From: Stenotrophomonas sp. SAU14A_NAIMI4_5
Lineage (GTDB): Bacteria > Pseudomonadota > Gammaproteobacteria > Xanthomonadales > Xanthomonadaceae
Reading direction: 5' to 3'
Assembly (NCBI RefSeq): GCF_003086795.1
Contig: NZ_CP026003.1
Location: 2,592,579 to 2,656,578 of the forward strand
DNA: 64,000 nucleotides
The notes beneath the pieces are model-generated. The model was not told where the DNA came from, did not search any database, and saw only the letters and a list, made by a program, of their open reading frames with translations. Every line of letters starts with the position of its first letter. Positions within the stretch are counted from its first letter, which is position 1. This document shows positions 60,346 through 64,000 of the stretch, piece after piece. A program made the translations under genes and the position numbers.

Positions 60346-61761
60346 CTATCTGATGAAGTTGTATTGCAGGCTGCCCTGCACCCGGACCGTGTCGCCGCGC
60401 GCGCCGCCCTGCTGTTCCAGGCGGCCGTACAGCAGCTCCATGCCCATCGTCCACGACGTGGCCGGGCTCCAGATCAGGTTGAACACGCCGTAGCGGCTCT
60501 CGCGGAACGCATCGGCGGCCAGGGCGCTGTTCCGCTCCAGGGTCAGCTGGCCGAAGATCAGGTTCGAACGCCACAGCTCGGACCAGTAGTGGGTGTAGCC
60601 GACGAAGCCGCCGTGCAGGTCCAGCGCATCGAGCCGCCCGTTGGCATCGACCACCGCATCCAGCCCGGAACCGGTGAGGTCGGCGGTATAGCGGCTCAGG
60701 CCGCGCCCGCCCAGCGCACCGAACAACAGAAGGTCGCGCTCGCCCACCGCGGCCGAGCCGCTCAGCTGCAGGCCGCCGCCCATGCGCCTCTCGCGCTCGC
60801 CATCACCGTCATAGGCCAGGCTGCGGGCCACCGCGCCCAGCTGCAGATGGCCCCAGTCGCGTTCCATGCGGGCGATGACGCTGACGTCGGGCAGACGGTT
60901 GGCGGCCGCCCGCGTCTCGCTGGCGCCGGCCAGTTCGGTGTCCGGATCCTCGGCGGCCAGGGTCAGCGTGTTGCCCTTGCCCATCGCAAAGCTGTGGTGG
61001 ATGCCGGCCACCAGCAGGTAGCCCGCGCCGCCCGGCCCGGCAAAGTCCAGGGTGTCGGGCAGGCTGTCGGCATCCATGAAGCTGGAATAGCCGTAACCGG
61101 CATAGGTATTGCCGAGCTGGCCATAGGCGTGGCGCAGGCGGAACTGGTAGCCGTCACTGCTGCCGAAGAAGTCGTTTTCCAGGTAGAAACGCAGGTTGCC
61201 GTGCGTGGTCGGCCGCCGCGCCTCGAAGCTGAAACGGGTCTGCTTGGCGTGAATGTTGAAGTTGGACACGTCGCGGTGGCTGCCGCCCACCGGTATCGAC
61301 GAGGGAATGAACTGGTCCTCGTCGCCAGCCGCGCGTGAATCGGCGATGGCATCGAGCTTGGCATAGCCACCGATGCGGATGACCGTGTCGGTGCCGGGTA
61401 TGGCGAAGAAGCCCTTCAGGTCGGGATCGGTCGGGCCTGCAGCGCTGTCCGGTCGCGATGCAGCGGTGGACGGATCGGCCACCGATTCGCGCTGTGGCAG
61501 CACCGGCGGCGCCACACCGGGCACCTGGGTGGGATGCAGCACGGCCGTCGCTGCTGGCGTGGCTGCTGCCGCCACCGGCGTCGGCGCGGCGGCACTGGCA
61601 TCGCGCTGCTCGAGGCGGTCCAGGCGTTGCTGCATGCCCTCCAGCGCCTGGCGCAGGGTCGCGATCTCGCGCCGCAGTGCCTGCGCGTCCTCCTCCTCGG
61701 CACGGGCCGGCGTTGCCACCAACGCTGCCATGCACGCAAGACTCAGTACTGCCAAGCGCAT
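60346..61761 (-). CDS. DcaP-like outer-membrane porin
   Basis: A 471-residue porin with a signal peptide ending near ARA (residue 21). A short coiled coil (LRREIATLRQALEGMQQRLDRLEQRD, about 28-53) as in trimeric DcaP porins is followed by an Ala/Pro-rich linker and a barrel from about residue 120 (RIGGYAKLDAI, KQTRFSFEARRP) to the C-terminal QYNFIR. It is the first gene of the acid-resistance operon, an unusual partner for AdiA/AdiC. GGGAGG precedes the ATG. Its cargo is unknown; arginine uptake or agmatine release is plausible. Confidence 0.85.
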   Translation of the reverse strand: MRLAVLSLACMAALVATPARAEEEDAQALRREIATLRQALEGMQQRLDRLEQRDASAAAPTPVAAAATPAATAVLHPTQVPGVAPPVLPQRESVADPSTAASRPDSAAGPTDPDLKGFFAIPGTDTVIRIGGYAKLDAIADSRAAGDEDQFIPSSIPVGGSHRDVSNFNIHAKQTRFSFEARRPTTHGNLRFYLENDFFGSSDGYQFRLRHAYGQLGNTYAGYGYSSFMDADSLPDTLDFAGPGGAGYLLVAGIHHSFAMGKGNTLTLAAEDPDTELAGASETRAAANRLPDVSVIARMERDWGHLQLGAVARSLAYDGDGERERRMGGGLQLSGSAAVGERDLLLFGALGGRGLSRYTADLTGSGLDAVVDANGRLDALDLHGGFVGYTHYWSELWRSNLIFGQLTLERNSALAADAFRESRYGVFNLIWSPATSWTMGMELLYGRLEQQGGARGDTVRVQGSLQYNFIR

Positions 61762-62114
61762 TGCATCCTCCCTGGACGAACACCTGCCATGCACTGCCGG
61801 GCGCGACGCGTGCGCCATCCCGACAGCGACCTGCCGTTGCTGGGTTGCGGAGTACTGCGTCGGTGCCCGCGGGCAGCCTGCGCGCTGCAGGCAACAGGAC
61901 GATGACATCGCCCTGTCGTTGCCGTGGGTAGCTCGACTGAGGCTGCGCTGCCAACGAGGTGGCGACCGCAGGCGTCTGGGTAACAACCCCGAAGTGAGGG
62001 TGTCGTGAATGACGCATCACGGATCGCCCTCGTGAGGGCGATGTGTGGCGCTGTCCCTGTCGCAGTGACGCTGTATTCCATGCGTCAAGGCTAGCCAGGC
62101 TGTCGTTTTCAGCC

Positions 62115-62128
62115 TTGATTGCGATCAA
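62115..62128. promoter_or_regulatory. FNR/ANR-type box upstream of the acid-resistance operon
   Basis: TTGATTGCGATCAA is a perfect TTGAT-N4-ATCAA site. It lies 353 bases upstream of the porin start and 146 bases beyond the dsbG-like stop on the same strand. No -10 is convincing at the expected distance. The 513-base gap has no gene; the remainder (61762-62110) shows no other clear element. Confidence 0.7.
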
Positions 62129-62217
62129 GCCGCAATGCTTGATCTCAGTCACTGTTCAGAAGTGATGCCGCGCCGCCGACTGCGCAGGCCTGAAGCGCTG
62201 CACTGTCGCAGAATGCA

Positions 62218-62247
62218 ACAGGCCCGCATGTCGCCATGCGGGCCTGT
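62218..62247 (-). terminator. hairpin after the dsbG-like gene
   Basis: A 13-bp perfect stem (ACAGGCCCGCATG / CATGCGGGCCTGT) closes TCGC, 27 bases after the dsbG-like stop. No long T-run follows on the minus strand, but the stem is very stable. Confidence 0.65.
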
Positions 62248-62274
62248 GTCGTTGATGACGGAGCGAAGCCGACG

Positions 62275-63114
62275 TCAGCGCGGGCCAAGCACCTTCAGCA
62301 GGTCATCGCCCTGCGGCAGGCCGGCGCGTCGCTCGACGTTGCCGTGTTCATCCTGGAACAGGATGCCCGGCGTGCCCTGGAAGCCCATCTCGACCATCAG
62401 TACCTGGTTGGCGTCGAGCTTGCCGGCGACCTCGCGGCTGATGCCCGGCAGCGGCTTGATGCCACCGCGGTCGAACTGGTGCTCGTTCTCCATCAGGGCC
62501 GCACTGGGATCACGTGCGGACAGGATCGCCGCCGCCTTGGCCGGGCTGTCCTCACGGATCACGCCCACCATGATGTGACGCAGCTGCACCTTGCCTGCAT
62601 CAACCCAGGGACGCGCTGCCTCCCAGAACTTGTGGCAATACGGGCAATTTGCGTCACTGAAGGTGTAGACCACGCGGGGGGCGTCGGCCTTGCCGTCACG
62701 GACCCAGGCACTGGATTCAAGCTTGGACCACATCTTCGCCGACATCGGCGCGGCCACGAGCTTTTCCACGGCCTCGGCCGCCACGTCGTTGCCTTCGGCA
62801 TCGAACAGGCTGCCCACCAGCACGTGCTTGCCATCGGCAGTGACGTAGGCGGCAGCCGGCTGCTGGCCGCCCACCACGCCAGCAAAGCCGCGCAGGCCAC
62901 CCGGCGCATCGAATTCGGACACCACTTCGAAGCCATGCTTCTCGATGCCCTTCAGCACGGCAGGAACGTTGCCCTTGCCGGCGGCCGGGGCCGCAGCAGC
63001 AGTGCTGGCAGGCGCCTTGCCGGGCGGGGTCTGGGCCTGGCTGCAGGCGGTCATCGCCAGCAGCACAGGCAGGATCAGGACCGCAGGCGCGGTGCGCAGG
63101 GAAATCGACAGCAT
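62275..63114 (-). CDS. dsbG: periplasmic disulfide isomerase/reductase, DsbG-like
   Basis: A 279-residue exported protein. The N-terminal signal ends near LAMTACSQ, a possible (weak) lipobox. The DsbC/DsbG dimerisation part (about 50-135) precedes the thioredoxin fold (about 150-275) with active site CPYC in FSDANCPYCHKFW near residue 161 and cis-Pro in GFQGTPGILF. CPYC is the DsbG-type dipeptide. The likely role is repair of oxidised Cys residues or isomerisation. It follows the TlpA-like gene by 30 bases, so they are co-transcribed. Confidence 0.88.
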   Translation of the reverse strand: MLSISLRTAPAVLILPVLLAMTACSQAQTPPGKAPASTAAAAPAAGKGNVPAVLKGIEKHGFEVVSEFDAPGGLRGFAGVVGGQQPAAAYVTADGKHVLVGSLFDAEGNDVAAEAVEKLVAAPMSAKMWSKLESSAWVRDGKADAPRVVYTFSDANCPYCHKFWEAARPWVDAGKVQLRHIMVGVIREDSPAKAAAILSARDPSAALMENEHQFDRGGIKPLPGISREVAGKLDANQVLMVEMGFQGTPGILFQDEHGNVERRAGLPQGDDLLKVLGPR

Positions 63115-63144
63115 GGGAACTCCGAAAGAAAATGCCCGCGCAGG

Positions 63145-63948
63145 CTACCGCAGCCCGCGCAGTTTGTGTTCAAGACCGGCCTGGGTCAGTTCACCCAGAT
63201 GCAGTTCCTGCAGCCGCCCCTGCGCATCGAAGAACAGGGTGGAGGGATAGGCGCGCACGCCCAGCGCGGTCGATGCAGCGGCAGGTTCGTCCAGCAGTAC
63301 GTTGCGCAGTACAAGCCGTTCCGCGTCCAGGAACTGTTGGACCTCCGCCTGCTGTTCGCCCTGGTTGAGGAAGACGAACTGCAGCTCGGGGTGCGCCTGC
63401 TGCGCTTTGGCCAGAACCGGCATTTCGCGCCGGCACGGGCCACACCAGCTCGCCCAGAGATTGAGCACCAGCGGCGTGCCGTGGAACTGGGCCAGATCCA
63501 GTGGCTGGCCCTGCAGGTCGACCACCTGCACCGCTGGCAGCGGCAATGTGTTGGCCTGCCACTGGGCAAGGCCGTAGCTGCCTGCGCCCCACAGCAGTAC
63601 GCCTGCCAGGGCGCTGCACAGCACCGGTACACGCAGCGAAGGATGACGCCGCAGGCTCCAGACGCCCCAGCCCAGTGCCGCAGCCACCACCACGGCCACA
63701 TGATAGCCGCCATCGGCAATCTGCAACATGCTCCAGGGCGCGTCACGATAGAAGGCGAAGTTGGCGGCAATAAACGACACGCGGCCGCAGAGCAGGCCCA
63801 CCAGCAGCATGTCCAGCACCCGGCCCGCGCCCGAGGGGCGAGGTGTCACGGGTTCGCGCGACGGCCAGAGCCGCGCGAGGCCCATCGCCAGCAGCAGACA
63901 GATCAGGATCACCACTACCGGCATCGGCACCGGCCCCACACTCGCCAT
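63145..63948 (-). CDS. Lgt-like membrane segment fused to TlpA-type thioredoxin
   Basis: A 267-residue protein. Residues about 1-125 are membrane helices with a stretch like the prolipoprotein diacylglyceryl transferase N-terminus (DMLLVGLLCGRVSFIAANF, then APWSMLQIADGGYH), too short for a working Lgt. Residues about 130-267 are a periplasmic TlpA/thioredoxin domain with WCGPC near residue 170 and AYPSTLFF as the cis-Pro strand. It likely supplies reducing power to the DsbG-like protein. AGGTGA precedes the ATG. Confidence 0.8.
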   Translation of the reverse strand: MASVGPVPMPVVVILICLLLAMGLARLWPSREPVTPRPSGAGRVLDMLLVGLLCGRVSFIAANFAFYRDAPWSMLQIADGGYHVAVVVAAALGWGVWSLRRHPSLRVPVLCSALAGVLLWGAGSYGLAQWQANTLPLPAVQVVDLQGQPLDLAQFHGTPLVLNLWASWCGPCRREMPVLAKAQQAHPELQFVFLNQGEQQAEVQQFLDAERLVLRNVLLDEPAAASTALGVRAYPSTLFFDAQGRLQELHLGELTQAGLEHKLRGLR

Positions 63949-64000
63949 TACATCACCTGCACCACATTCCAGAATCCTGCATGGTCGGAACGCCGCGCCC

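Noticed and set aside
1..64000. Prophage, genomic island or insertion sequence
   Set aside because: No integrase, transposase or phage gene was found, and no REP-associated transposase lies near the palindromes. Base composition and codon use look even throughout.
1..64000. tRNA or rRNA genes
   Set aside because: No cloverleaf with a typical TTCGA arm and acceptor stem or rRNA core sequence was noticed in the gaps. A covariance-model scan would be decisive.

Overview
The window is 64 kb of high-GC gammaproteobacterial chromosome. The organism is most likely Stenotrophomonas maltophilia or a close relative. Three things point there: the gene set (alpha-amino acid ester hydrolase of the Xanthomonas type, LexA-controlled imuA-imuB-dnaE2, lldR-lldD-dld, I78 inhibitor), the strongly GC-biased third codon positions, and above all the dozens of intergenic GTAG-headed palindromes (SMAG/REP elements), which are a hallmark of S. 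maltophilia. I see no rRNA, tRNA, CRISPR, phage or insertion sequence. It reads as ordinary chromosome, with accessory metabolism separated by repeat-rich spacers.

Layout. 1-5.9 kb: the end of a coiled-coil protein, a DUF4124-like protein, a chloroperoxidase-type hydrolase, then a minus-strand run DoxX-like / AraC / isochorismatase-like hydrolase / DoxX / exported amidohydrolase, whose last four genes are packed with ATGA or near-zero junctions. 6-9.7 kb: a propeller-type sensor kinase and its NarL-type regulator. 9.7-10.8 kb: a repeat island (two inverted modules flanking a 90/91-bp tandem array). 10.8-23.3 kb: MFS/LysR pair, two amidohydrolases, an ankyrin lipoprotein, a second repeat island at 16.3-16.9 kb, and small exported or unknown proteins, Cdh and an I78 inhibitor. 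23.4-27 kb: the lactate operon lldR-lldD-dld with two TGGT-N3-ACCA operators. 27-36 kb: MgtC-like protein between identical palindromes, SDR and old yellow enzyme, AraC regulator, ester hydrolase, MFS/LysR pair. 36-41.8 kb: a GH3 glucosidase carrying an unusual degenerate N-terminal domain, VOC protein, AraC, sterol-desaturase-like enzyme. 42-47.2 kb: SOS mutagenesis cassette imuA-imuB-dnaE2 with a LexA box. 47.3-50.9 kb: MocR regulator divergent from a PLP-homeostasis (YggS) operon. 51-56.5 kb: ECF sigma / FecR / TonB receptor / ChaN / TonB heme-uptake operon. 56.6-61.8 kb: porin-adiC-adiA arginine acid-resistance operon with a perfect FNR-type box upstream. 62.3-63.9 kb: DsbG-like protein and an Lgt/TlpA fusion.

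How the genes work together. Several units are self-contained circuits with a visible regulator and site: LldR with lactate oxidation, LexA with translesion synthesis, MocR with YggS, a Fur-like site and ECF sigma with heme import, and an FNR-like site with acid resistance. The most unusual non-coding content is the family of about 100-180 bp inverted-repeat modules whose arms differ between copies but remain complementary. The most unusual protein is the GH3 enzyme with an apparently dead endonuclease/exonuclease/phosphatase-like N-terminal domain.
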